Positions 29,750-39,807 of a stretch of 64,000 nt of DNA are shown here, in pieces. The DNA comes from Gracilaria domingensis (taxonomy: Eukaryota; Rhodophyta; Florideophyceae; Gracilariales; Gracilariaceae). Numbering within the stretch: the stretch's first letter is position 1; every line of letters begins with the position of its first letter. The stretch covers positions 168,417 through 232,416 of the forward strand of contig VCMS01000113.1 of the NCBI GenBank assembly GCA_022539475.1. Direction: 5' to 3'. Both the position numbers and the translations under genes were made by a program. Under the pieces are notes generated by a model. It had not been told where the DNA came from. It saw nothing but the letters and a program-made list of their open reading frames with translations, and made no database searches.

Positions 29750-31630
29750 ATGCCTTCGTCATCGTCACAAGCTCCGTTACCTGTGTTGCCACCACTACGA
29801 TCCGTACGTTTGTCTCCTAGCAAATCATCAAAACAACCAGTGAACAACCGATCACGAGCACGTGATAAAAGACAGCCGGATGCTTCTCCTCATAGACGGA
29901 AGCCATCATCGTCACGATCTCGTTCTTCTTCTGATTCATTAGATTCATCTTCGTCGGAATCGTCACGTTCTTCTTCTTCCTCCTCCTCCTCCTCATCGTC
30001 TGCGCATTTACCCTCTCGCTCCGCGTCCTACTCGAGCAGTTCGAATTATCACTCGTCTACACCTTCATCACCGCGGAACAGATCGGCTCTTGCTCCCAAT
30101 CGGTCTTTAAAACCGTCTGTTCAGAAAGTATTTAAGCGTGCTACCATTCGAAAGCGACAAAACTCGGGAAACACTTTGCGCGGAAAACCATCTCATTATG
30201 CGAGCAAACCCAAACAGAATGCCGTTGAGAGCGGCTCTTCACGTGTGGTACCTTTGTCGATTCGAAGCAAAACATGCGAGTCCGCCGCTGAGATTGTCGG
30301 TAGGTCGGCTGCTACGATCGGAGAGGCACTGGACCAACTTGCAGTATTGTCGAGCATCCCACGGCGCAGAGGTCGGCCAAGCAAATCCGTCATTGAACAG
30401 CGCAACCGATTACAGACTCTTCGTGAACGACTGGATAGTGATATTGACAGACTGAGCACCGCGACTAGGAGACAAGCAGCCACTGCAACAAGTGCCACAA
30501 GGTCGACTACAACCAAAACGGCCAAAACGGGGAAGAAAAGCTGTAAACAACCAAGCGGAAGTGTGTTGCAGGCAGATGCTCCTCAGGGAACTGGAAGCTC
30601 TGATCAAGTGACAAAGCGAAGGAAGAAAACGAGTAGTACCACAAAAACAACAACTGTAACGTACATCGAATCATCGTCGTCCTCTAGCGAAGAGAAGAGA
30701 GTTAAGCCTGTAGCGAAGAAACGACAAAGGGCGCCCAGCAGCGATGGGAAGCTCGACACGCGCAAGACGAAGCGACTGATGAGTGGAACCAGCGCAATGC
30801 TTACGACGGTAGGGACATTAACAAACAAGGCAGGGGGGGCGTCACCTCGAAAGAGAGCAGAGAAAGCGCCCAAAAGCTCGCTGCTCAAGGAAAGTGCAGA
30901 GAAGGAAAAGCGCGATAAATCACTTTCGCGAGATGCTATCGATGATGAGGACAGTGATGAAGATGATGAGAACGAAGATTGTATGGGTGATGACGATGAC
31001 GAGGACGAGGGTGCGATTACAGACAAAGCAGAAGGTGAAGATGGATGCGAAAAGAACGACAAAACATCTTCCTGCAGGGAGAAGCCAAAGAAGGATGACA
31101 GGGATGAAAAGATCGAAAGTATGCAAGACGAACTAGACGAACTGAAAGATCGCTTGCAGAAAGAAATCTACAGGGCGGCTGAACTGGAGGAGGCATTGGG
31201 GCTGGACATCAAAGCGCAGGTAGCAAGTGCAGAGGAAGTGCAGAGCATGAAGAGTCGCATCGAAGGACTGGAACAGCAAGTGAAAGGTTTGCAAGCGACG
31301 ATAGAACAAAACGAGGATCAGGTTCGAGAAAAAGATGCCGCGTTAAGAGGGCTGATCGCTCAGGTGAAAGACCTGGAAGGAAGGCAGTGTGAAAGATGCA
31401 GCATGAAGAACGACAACGAGGGCGCTCAAGAAGTGGAAACGAAGAAGGAATGGAAGACAGATGTCGAGCGTCTCGAGGAAAGCGAGGAAATGGAAGAGCT
31501 GAAGCGATATGCGAACGAAACGAGTGCTAAACTGAAGCGAGTTCTGCAGGTAAACCGACGCATGCAGCAGAAGATGTTCCGGCTGCGCAGGGGAGAAGTG
31601 GATGATAACGAAATGCACGATTCGATATGA
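29750..31630 (+). CDS. Ser-rich AT-hook / coiled-coil protein, 626 aa
   Basis: Not assigned to a family. The first 200 residues are Ser/Arg/Pro-rich with long Ser runs (about 58-86). RRRGRPSKS near 203-211 is an AT-hook core (GRP flanked by basic residues), suggesting DNA minor-groove contact. A Lys/Thr/Ser-rich part with several basic clusters (KRRKK, KKRQR) follows, then an acidic run (about 395-430: DEDSDEDDENED). A strong heptad-rich coiled coil extends from about 450 to the end (ELDELKDRLQKEIYRAAELEEAL onwards). The pattern is that of a nuclear structural or chromatin protein. Low complexity could mimic similarity to unrelated proteins. One unbroken exon from ATG 29750. Confidence 0.6.
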   Translation: MPSSSSQAPLPVLPPLRSVRLSPSKSSKQPVNNRSRARDKRQPDASPHRRKPSSSRSRSSSDSLDSSSSESSRSSSSSSSSSSSAHLPSRSASYSSSSNYHSSTPSSPRNRSALAPNRSLKPSVQKVFKRATIRKRQNSGNTLRGKPSHYASKPKQNAVESGSSRVVPLSIRSKTCESAAEIVGRSAATIGEALDQLAVLSSIPRRRGRPSKSVIEQRNRLQTLRERLDSDIDRLSTATRRQAATATSATRSTTTKTAKTGKKSCKQPSGSVLQADAPQGTGSSDQVTKRRKKTSSTTKTTTVTYIESSSSSSEEKRVKPVAKKRQRAPSSDGKLDTRKTKRLMSGTSAMLTTVGTLTNKAGGASPRKRAEKAPKSSLLKESAEKEKRDKSLSRDAIDDEDSDEDDENEDCMGDDDDEDEGAITDKAEGEDGCEKNDKTSSCREKPKKDDRDEKIESMQDELDELKDRLQKEIYRAAELEEALGLDIKAQVASAEEVQSMKSRIEGLEQQVKGLQATIEQNEDQVREKDAALRGLIAQVKDLEGRQCERCSMKNDNEGAQEVETKKEWKTDVERLEESEEMEELKRYANETSAKLKRVLQVNRRMQQKMFRLRRGEVDDNEMHDSI

Positions 31631-32686
31631 TGAAACATAGTCTGACGAAATATAATAGGTCTCTCTTCCGCTTTATCAGACGTACAACGCAGCCGTTCAA
31701 GTACGCAAAAAGGCGCCCCGTCCCGCGCAGTCCGCCTCACCCAATCTCCCGCCGACGCAGAAGCAACAAGCAAGACGGCCCCGGCATTGGTTATGTATCA
31801 TCATCGTCGAGCACAATCAGCGTACTATTGCACGCAACGGGCGCGGGAGCTGTTGTCGGCGCACACAGCGCATCGACCGACGCAGGCGCCACGGCGAGAT
31901 GACGCTGCAGCACAGCGGCGGCGGCGGCACTCGCGGCCACGGCGGGGCGATTGGCGCGCCCGACGGATGCGAGCGCCGAGCGCGTGGCGGAGGACGAAGC
32001 CGACAGCGCCGATCGCGACGGCGACGGCGCCGGATCGGTCGCGCGGAGCGCGCGGAGCGTGTGCGAGAGACGGCGCGCGGCGCGGAGTCGCAGGGCCATG
32101 ACGCGGGGAGGTGGCCGGGAACGGTCGGCGGCAACGACGGCGAAGGTGGCGGCGCCGTCAGCGCGCGCGCGCGCGCGCGCACTCGGCGCCGCAGGCGGCG
32201 GCGCGTGGCACGTACGGCGCTGCACGTGCGCGACGCGTGCGCGCAACGTGTCGTGGCGACGTGGCGCGCCGCCTGCTCGTGGAGGAGTCCTCGGTCCTCC
32301 CTACGCGTGCTCGACGACGTGTCCGTAGGCACGCGGCGATGAACGCGTGCCGCGCCCTGCTGGCCCGCGCCCCGCGCGCATGCGTACTCGGCTATCCTTG
32401 TCCAGGGTATGTGAGTCATGTGACATCAGCTCAAAGCGCGTGTTGCCGCCCGTCAGCTTTTTCGCGTCCTGACGCCCGTGCCACGGGCTGCACTCACACG
32501 ACTGCCGCCCATCCCGAGCAGCCAAAATCAGCCACCGCCACCTACTGGCGTACCCTTCGTGCCGTACACTACTGCTGCAGCGACCGATTCCGACTTAACT
32601 TCCCCCCCTACCGTGCTGCGCGCCTCCCTTTTGTTGTCGGAACAGAGCCCCGTTCCGTCGCCGCTCTAATTCCCAATTCTTGCGAC
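31631..32686. promoter_or_regulatory. Very GC-rich gap before sulfotransferase 2
   Basis: About 1 kb. From 31860 to 32370 the sequence is almost all G+C, with dense CpG. The long overlapping frames on both strands (up to 200 codons) are compositional. A (GC)10 tract lies at 32161-32180. From about 32500 pyrimidine-rich leader sequence runs to the ATG at 32687. Confidence 0.45.
32161..32180. repeat. (GC)10 dinucleotide tract
   Basis: Twenty bases of alternating G and C inside the GC-rich promoter gap. Alternating purine-pyrimidine tracts of this kind can adopt Z-DNA. Confidence 0.85.
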
Positions 32687-33739
32687 ATGGTCAAGAACAC
32701 GCCAGTTGTGACCCTCAGGTTGTCCGTCAGGGAGCTGTTGGCGCTCACGGTGATAGGCTTCGTGTTTTTCTACCTGGGCATTGCGAACAGCTTGAGACCC
32801 ATGTCCGACTTTCCGCAACCTCTATCCGAGCTCAACTCCGCGCAATCGGCCGCCAACGACTCCGCCCTGCAGGAGCGCCATCGCGCTCGATTGCTGGCCG
32901 AGCTGCCCGCCTGTGCCACCCGAGGTCGAGCCAATACCTTCCTCATGTTCTTCATGGGCCACTCCGGTTCCACTGCCATCATGACATCGTTAAAACAACA
33001 CTCGCAGACTTCGATCGACGGCTTTGAACCGGTTGACCACGGCCAGTTTCGCACAGGCACTCATGAAGAGAATGCCGAGAAGGCTTTGAACTACACGTCA
33101 CAATACTTCCGCAATGCTTCTAAGCATGGCCTCACATCCGGCTTTAAGATCCGCCCTCTCCACTTGACGCATTTACCGCAGCAATTCGCCGCCCTCATTC
33201 GAAACCACAACACGCGCATCATATGGAGCTACCGCTCCAACATGCTCAAGCAAGCGATCGGTGATTACGGAATCTATCTTGGCGATCGCTCTGCCTTCGA
33301 GGGTATCAAAGTTGACCCCAATCAAGCGGCGCCGGATCGATCGAATCGCTCTATCTATATCGATGATATCCCACGCTTGCACAGATTTATGAAAAGCCGA
33401 GTGTCAGGCGACAAGCAGGTTTCCGCCGCCCTCAAGTCCGTTAGTAAGGATCACTGCGTGCTGCCTGTCAGTTATGAGAGTTTTCTCAAGGACCCTGAAC
33501 TCACCATGTTGCGCACGCAACGATTCTTGGGCTTGAACACTGACGAGCTACATCCGTCAATGAGGGCAAAGGCAAATCCGGACACCATCTGTGACTTGGT
33601 ACAGAACTGGGAACAGCTGTGTGAAGCGTTCTTCGGGTGCGTTCAGTGGAGATGGATGTTGGATGACTACGAAAATGGGTGCTCGTGTTCCTCGTTGCGC
33701 CCGAGTAGGTTCGGCACCAAGTTTTGCTCGATTTCTTAA
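32687..33739 (+). CDS. Single-span membrane sulfotransferase-like protein 2
   Basis: A 350-aa predicted type II membrane protein. The cytosolic tail is 15 residues, the membrane span about 16-33 (LLALTVIGFVFFYLGIA), then a stem and a luminal domain. FLMFFMGHSGSTAIMTSL (about 85-102) fits the 5'-phosphosulfate loop, with GHSGST at 91-96. TRIIWSYRSNMLKQAIGDY (about 176-194) fits the 3'-phosphate segment with the RS pair. VLPVSYESFLKDPELTM is the usual Y-E-L-x-x-x-P motif. Several Cys at the end may form disulfides. The acceptor is unknown; sulfation of a wall galactan is an inference from the likely host. I chose the ATG at 32687; the frame is open far upstream only because of GC-rich sequence. 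Confidence 0.65.
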   Translation: MVKNTPVVTLRLSVRELLALTVIGFVFFYLGIANSLRPMSDFPQPLSELNSAQSAANDSALQERHRARLLAELPACATRGRANTFLMFFMGHSGSTAIMTSLKQHSQTSIDGFEPVDHGQFRTGTHEENAEKALNYTSQYFRNASKHGLTSGFKIRPLHLTHLPQQFAALIRNHNTRIIWSYRSNMLKQAIGDYGIYLGDRSAFEGIKVDPNQAAPDRSNRSIYIDDIPRLHRFMKSRVSGDKQVSAALKSVSKDHCVLPVSYESFLKDPELTMLRTQRFLGLNTDELHPSMRAKANPDTICDLVQNWEQLCEAFFGCVQWRWMLDDYENGCSCSSLRPSRFGTKFCSIS

Positions 33740-36103
33740 TCTTTTCCAACCCTTTAATGCACATGTCACGACGCTGTATGCTCAATTGTCAGAGGAACTT
33801 GTAAAAAGTAGCTTAGTCTTATCAGAACTTCACGGTTGATCTTTGGTGTTCTACTTCTGCTCATATATGACCCGTATATCGATCAGTATCTACACGTATC
33901 GAGCGTACAGCAAGGTGTCATCATGTATGACGTAGTGCGTTTAGTTTGACAAGAGATTTTTCGTGGCGTGTCCGCAGGCGCCATCGAAATCCACGGCGAA
34001 TAGGCTAGACTGTCCAACGTAGATAGAATTTCTCCAGAACGTCCGGAATTAAATTCAAATTTTGGGTTCGTTGGTTAGAAGGTGCTAACATTGCATCTGA
34101 GATAAGTTAAAGAGTGTGATTTTGGACGCGGCCACTGACATGTGGTTTGCCAACCATGTCGCCCATGGTGGCCATGATGCTGCCATGTTACAGAAGCGAA
34201 GCGCGTGCTCGACAATGTGGCGGCTTTACACCTCTCGCAAAGAAGGATCAGACGTCCCATGAAGTGCTTCGCGTAACGAAACCATAGAATCACACGTCGA
34301 GTGACAGCGAAAAGTTACCAAGCGGTATGGATGGTAACGATATCTTTCTAACCTTTATTGGGAAGGGTGAAAAGGTTAAGCTTTTATCCCTATAGCCTAC
34401 TATAGGAGAAGCTTTGACAAGTGTTTGCCTGTGGAGAATGCGGAGTTCGTCGCCCGATGGGTCCGAGTGAGCTGTTCAATGACATTCGCACCGTTACGGA
34501 GGTGAAAAGGGGAAGCGACGACTCAAAAAAAGTTTAAATGTGCAATGGCTCTGGGCGCCAAGAGTCTAGGGGCACCACAGTTTGATTCGCCCCTGCTGGT
34601 CAACTAGTTCATCCATCGAAGCGGTTTCCTTTGAACTTGTTAGGAGTGAAAAAGATTGACACGGATCACAGACGGTTTCCGTTCGGCTCAGGATTTGTTC
34701 CTCGCAACACGCTTTGAAGCGCTCAATGGGCGTCGTCTGAAAAAAGCTTTCCAGCACAAAGCAATGCGCTCACGACACAAATTAATTCTTTCCGAAATAA
34801 TCCGAAGAGAATTGGAGTTGCTTTGTTGTTATCTGCTTGCTTGGTCCTGATGTTGTAGAAGGATTGCATGATCATCATCATTCAAGATGATCATGGGAGT
34901 TGTTGTTTTGTTATCAAAAGGCAATATTCGTCTCTCTTGAAGGAAAAGTCGAAATATCCTTATCATCTTTAATGGGAAGACAGCATGAAAGAACGCACCA
35001 ATATGAGCAATTAGCTAGTCGTGAGAGTGAGAGCCCCCCCCCCCCAACGGGCCCCTCACGGTTATTCTGAGCGGTGCGAAAACTGCACAATGATCCACCT
35101 CGACTGACAGCTGGGAGGAAAATAAGGGCATTGGATATAATCGAGGTTCATTGTGTCCACCCGATTGCTCATCATATGGCTTTAAACAATTGTGTGCAAG
35201 CGTGCTTTGCGTTTACCTGTGAGTTTCTATATCACCTCCCTCGTTCTTCCGCGACGCAAGAGCCTAACTTCTGGTCGCCTCCATTCTATATGAAATTTAT
35301 AGCCAGCTCATGACTGAGCGTAATGCATCCAATCTCGTATATTGATCATCATAGTGTATGTAACTTATGGTGTCCATGTGGGGAGACTTCATGCAACAAT
35401 GCAAACGCAGCCCGCAACACGTTCAGGTCTTCTCCTACTTGTTAGCGGCTAACAGTCGTGGATATATCCTAGGATCTATATCCTCCTACACTGAAACTGT
35501 ATGTCGCTGGGAACCTCCTGCGGTTCCAAAATCCTTATTTTGAGCTTGCACAAGAGTCACACACGGTCTGTGTGATTCTCAATGCACTGCAAACTCCGCC
35601 TGCGTTGCGCTCTTCATATGAATAATGAGTAACACAAACCTATTCCAACCGAAACTACGGTACTGTCAACGGCTTTCAAACCAATCGTAAATCGTAAATC
35701 GTGCATGATTCGTTGAAGAAATCAGCACAACTGTGTGAGTTACACACCATGAAAAAGATTGTCCCAACGAGGCTTAACGCCATAACTGTAATTCCCCACG
35801 ACTACAACAAAAGTTTTGAAACAGTCAAAAACACCAAGCAACAAACGCGTTAACACTTTATGTTGCATTCGCGAATCGGAGAAACAGTTTCCCCAGGATA
35901 CTTCATGGCTTTGATGTTCGCGCGTCACTTCTAGCTCTACTCATATAGGTGTTTGAGCTAGAACTTTCTTCGCAGTAGCTCACACTCATCTGAGCCAAAG
36001 CACATATGTGACACTGGTCTCTGATTCCTTTTGCAAATTTTGTTAATCAACTGCACGGTGCTTCACCCTGTTGAAGAAAAGCGTCTGGTATCAAGGATTG
36101 AAG
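33740..36103. other. 2.36-kb stretch without recognised genes
   Basis: Only short frames (up to 94 codons) on both strands, none with family motifs. A C12 homopolymer lies at 35034-35045 and a short tandem ATCGTAA repeat near 35685-35700. It is AT-richer than the gene islands and may be old decayed repeat sequence. No RNA gene is recognised. Confidence 0.3.
35034..35045. repeat. C12 homopolymer
   Basis: Twelve consecutive C in an intergenic stretch. Length may be an assembly-uncertain point. Confidence 0.7.
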
Positions 36104-37567
36104 ATGTCTTATTCCAGTAATTTCTGCAATCAGTCCGGAGTGGGTATGGACGACATGTGGCAGGTGCGCGACTTCTACGAACATCATTTCAACGATCCTT
36201 CAAATCTGAACCTTAATGAAAATACTGTATCGCTCATCACGGCAATCACAACCTCCGTTTCTCTCGTTTTTTTCGTAGATATCGTGTATCGAATCCTTGT
36301 CCGCGCCCAAAGGGGTGGTATCACGAAGCATGTCGTTTTGAGGCGGCACCTCACTGACATTTGCACAAACCCAATCTATCTTGTCTCTGCCATTATTCAA
36401 GCACTAAGGCCAAATCGCTCATCATGTGGATACGTTTGCTCGGAACAGTTTCAAGAGGCAACTTCATCCAATGTTACTTCCAATTATCCAAACAAACGAG
36501 GCATGCATACGTTCGTAATTCTCTTTGGTTCGCTTACTATACTCGTAGAATTTTTGTTCATCTTCTTGGCGACTAATCAGAATAAGGTTTACAATGTGCA
36601 CCTGGAGAGCGTTCCAACATTTGAGTTCGAAGACAGGGGTTGTGAACGTGTCAAACCTCCCGTCCTGGACGGCTGCTCAAATGAAGGACCCATAACCAAA
36701 AAGGATGGCTTTACTTCAAAAGCAAATTTACAAATCTGTCACGGGTGGGCCGTGGCAGGATCATTGAGTGATGTACAACTTGTTAGCAATGAGTTTTTTG
36801 TGTACATTGGGCTTGAGAACGGATTCAGGACTCACATTATAGTAGAAGACGCGAAACTAACAACCAACGAAAACGTAAAGCTTGGTTTGATGCTTGAAAA
36901 TGGAAAGTTCTATGTGGGAGACAATAACAAAACTGGCCAACATTTGAATTCTGCTCTGAGGCAAAGGCTGCAAAGAACTAACGCAACATTTGTTTTGGTT
37001 GATCCCAAGAATATTTCCACCAACTCGGATGCTGAACATAATGTACTCCGGGTTTTGTCAGGTTTACACTTTCAAAGAGTCGTCAGGAAATCTAAATCAG
37101 TAATGTCTGCGATGGCTTTGGTTAACGTGAGTCTTATAAATCTTAATATGTATTCACTGAATGGTATCATGGACGAAGATTTTTTTGCCGCAGCCATGCA
37201 CAAGTACTTACACAGTGTAGCTAAATCAATCATGTTTCCAACCGGGACAGGGCGTGGGATAAACGTTTTGAGATCTAACGAAATTGAGTATCTGGACGAA
37301 GAAACCACACCATTAGCCTATTATAACAGACCTTGGATTGGTGTCGTTTCCAGTATAGTCATTTCTGGTGTTTTGATTCTCGTGTGGACCTTTTTGGTGT
37401 TCCTAGGTATTGAAGGCGGTGTAGACCCGCGATGGGCTTGGAAAGAGTTCTTCACTGACACTTACACCATTCTGGACTTTGGAAAAGGATGTGATGAATC
37501 AAAAGAACTTATTTGGAGATGTGATACTTCTGGAAGTCAGACGTTTGGTTTCACGCCTAGATTCTAA
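36104..37567 (+). CDS. Orphan membrane protein with three spans, 487 aa
   Basis: Not recognised. Hydrophobic spans lie at about 46-65 (TVSLITAITTSVSLVFFVDIV), 137-159 (TFVILFGSLTILVEFLFIFL) and 427-449 (IGVVSSIVISGVLILVWTFLVF). The region between the second and third spans is about 265 residues, with six or more Cys and several N-glycosylation sequons (NKT, NAT, NIS, NVS), so it is probably luminal or extracellular. The chain ends with a short tail containing W and F residues. An in-frame TTG lies 33 bp before the ATG I chose. One exon, intact. It shares general style with the 495-aa orphan but no obvious sequence. Confidence 0.65.
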   Translation: MSYSSNFCNQSGVGMDDMWQVRDFYEHHFNDPSNLNLNENTVSLITAITTSVSLVFFVDIVYRILVRAQRGGITKHVVLRRHLTDICTNPIYLVSAIIQALRPNRSSCGYVCSEQFQEATSSNVTSNYPNKRGMHTFVILFGSLTILVEFLFIFLATNQNKVYNVHLESVPTFEFEDRGCERVKPPVLDGCSNEGPITKKDGFTSKANLQICHGWAVAGSLSDVQLVSNEFFVYIGLENGFRTHIIVEDAKLTTNENVKLGLMLENGKFYVGDNNKTGQHLNSALRQRLQRTNATFVLVDPKNISTNSDAEHNVLRVLSGLHFQRVVRKSKSVMSAMALVNVSLINLNMYSLNGIMDEDFFAAAMHKYLHSVAKSIMFPTGTGRGINVLRSNEIEYLDEETTPLAYYNRPWIGVVSSIVISGVLILVWTFLVFLGIEGGVDPRWAWKEFFTDTYTILDFGKGCDESKELIWRCDTSGSQTFGFTPRF

Positions 37568-38559
37568 TCAATGGTTCGTGAACAAAGCTTTAGAAATATA
37601 CAAGGGGTACAGCCTTCGGCCGCCCCTGGCTTCTCTCTCTCTCTCTCCCCGCCGCCCGTAAGACTGTTGCACGCAACTGCGTAATTGCAGCATTGCACTT
37701 CTAAGCAATTCGCAATGCTGTAATGACGCATTTGGGCCGAAAAGCAATGAACGCGGCTATGCACATTGTAGTCCAAATGCAATGTTCATTACTGCCTTCC
37801 TGCGTCACTGGGCGGCGCATTGCATCGCTCCAAACGCCTGGCGTTTCAGCTGCAGCACGTACCTTTGTAACTGCTATAAAAGTCTGTATGCTATCGACAC
37901 AAGGATTGTGAATCATACTTTGCTCCTCAATTCCGGCTGTTTTGTCCCAGGTACTCTAGAGCTACCGATGAATACATTCTGTTTGAATAATTCAAAAAAA
38001 TAGTATTCAATAATTTATTCTTTAGAGATTAAACGATTGAATAATGTATTTCAAATCCAAAATAACTGGAAATATATTCGTTGCACTTCTGATTGCGTAG
38101 TTCTGTAATCTCTTGCATACAGACAGAACATTGTATATCTGTGGCTCTGTGTACAATTGTACACGCGCGGGCTGCTCGCAGGTTGCGTAAGATTGACCGA
38201 TCTCCCGCTGCTCAAAAGCTCATGAGGAGCTCTGAGGGCGAGACAACGGGGACTACAATAAACAAAACGGCGTCTGGCCCAGCTCGGAGCAGGCAAAAAG
38301 GACCAGACGGGAAAACCAATTTCTTTCTTGCTCTGGTTGCCTTTAAAAAAAATCCAGAACACAAAAGTGTAGCTCTTTCCAACTTGTGCTTAGCACGCAC
38401 TTTATATTTCCATGTACCATAACTATGGGCCGAGAGCTAGCGCCGTCAAAAATGTGTAACGACGATGATTTATTGCGCTTCAAGGCTGCGACAAATATTT
38501 TGCAGTAGCGTCAAGTGACTTTTGAATGAGTCCATACTATTCGTATTCCATTTGAAAAA
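37568..38559. other. 990-bp gap upstream of the copia remnant
   Basis: No gene recognised. It has a (TC)8 tract at 37632-37647 and an AT-rich stretch at 37980-38085. A copia 5' LTR would be expected somewhere here, but I could not define its ends because no matching 3' copy is visible after 43257. Confidence 0.3.
37632..37647. repeat. (TC)8 microsatellite
   Basis: Sixteen bases of alternating T and C just after the orphan membrane protein gene. Confidence 0.75.
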
Positions 38560-39807
38560 TTGCCAGACAAAATAAACAAGACTATATTTACTATTTTAGT
38601 CTGGCTTCTTATAAAACCTTGCTTTTCCCCTGCGCAAAAAACCATAGTCGAAAAAGCCAAAGCAAAAAGTCGAATTGAATTTTGTCAGGATGATCAGATT
38701 CAGGCCGTTCAAAGAAGTTTTCCTTTAGTTCCTGTAGATCTTCGAATTGCTATGTTTAACCGCCTCATATGCTCATCCAACAAGGTACCTAACTGTCGAC
38801 GTAAAATAGATGAGGACGTGATGACATTTCTAGACCGTTTTCGTGGACGAGCATCTCAACATTTGATTCACGCAAGATTTGAATCTTCAATCTACATTAT
38901 TGAATTTCTTGTTACCAGGCTGATCAACAACGAAAAACTCCCAAAAAACACACCTCACAATTCTGTTCTACAGCTTTTCTCTAAAGTTTAGTCTCGTGCT
39001 TGACAGAAACAAACAGCAGTGTAAAAGGGTTTCCTTTTGTTCAGTGTGATGTAGAGTATAAGAGAAGTCTCTGACGCTTTGGTCCAAACTCTAGAACCGG
39101 TTGAAATTCCGGAAACCATGCAGGCTTTGCAGTCTCACTTCCAGAAGTATGATAGAAAGGTTAAGGAAACACCCGATGCATTACCCTTGCAGTCTCTACG
39201 TTTCCGTGAACGAAAGGGTGACAGCAAGTCGGAGAACATAAGTGCGATTGCAAAGCCCGCAGCTTCTCGAGTAGTCTTGCACCTCGATGATGCTGTTTGT
39301 GTGTTGTACTCGCTTTCTTCTGCTACAAAACAGGCCTCCAACGAGCTGTCCCGCAACGACACTGAGACCATGTTTCAGCAGAGTGTTCACGAAGCCTTGC
39401 TTTCGTACGGCGTTTTTCTATCTGAGCCACAGCGGTTCTCTGATGGAGGGGCGCATCGCAATTCTAAGAAAACTGCAAGGAAGAAAAGAGGCCAATCTCA
39501 GAGCCGTTCGGAGGTTGGCACGGATCCCACGAATAAGAGACAGAACGCTTCGAAGAAGAGGTTCTGCTTTGACTGTGGATGTACTCAGCACTACCGAAAC
39601 TCGAAGGATTGCAAGTATAAAGACCGGGAAACCTATCTGCAGAGGATGGTTCGAGTGAAGAAGGAGTCATCCGAGAAGAACAAACCAACTGAGGGGTTTT
39701 CTCGTCAAACTTCACCCCTTCAAACGCCAATCGAGCCTAATAATAAGGCGTGGAGCCTCAAATTTGAAAAGAGCGAATGTGAAGCATCTGGATCTTGGGT
39801 GTCCTAG
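38560..39807 (+). pseudogene. Copia gag remnant with zinc knuckle
   Basis: Two pieces in the same frame (38560-38991 and 39079-39807), split by stops at 38989-38991 and after it. The first is helical and gag-like in position. The second is basic and has a CCHC-like box: CFDCGCTQHYRNSKDC, where the spacing C-x2-C-x4-H-x5-C is close to a retroviral knuckle. I assign the first piece only by context. Confidence 0.5.

Noticed and set aside
31791-32419. Long overlapping frames (151, 200, 147 and 125 codons) on both strands
   Set aside because: Products are Ala/Arg/Pro-rich in every frame, as expected of extreme GC content; no motif, and they sit in the promoter gap of the sulfotransferase-like gene.
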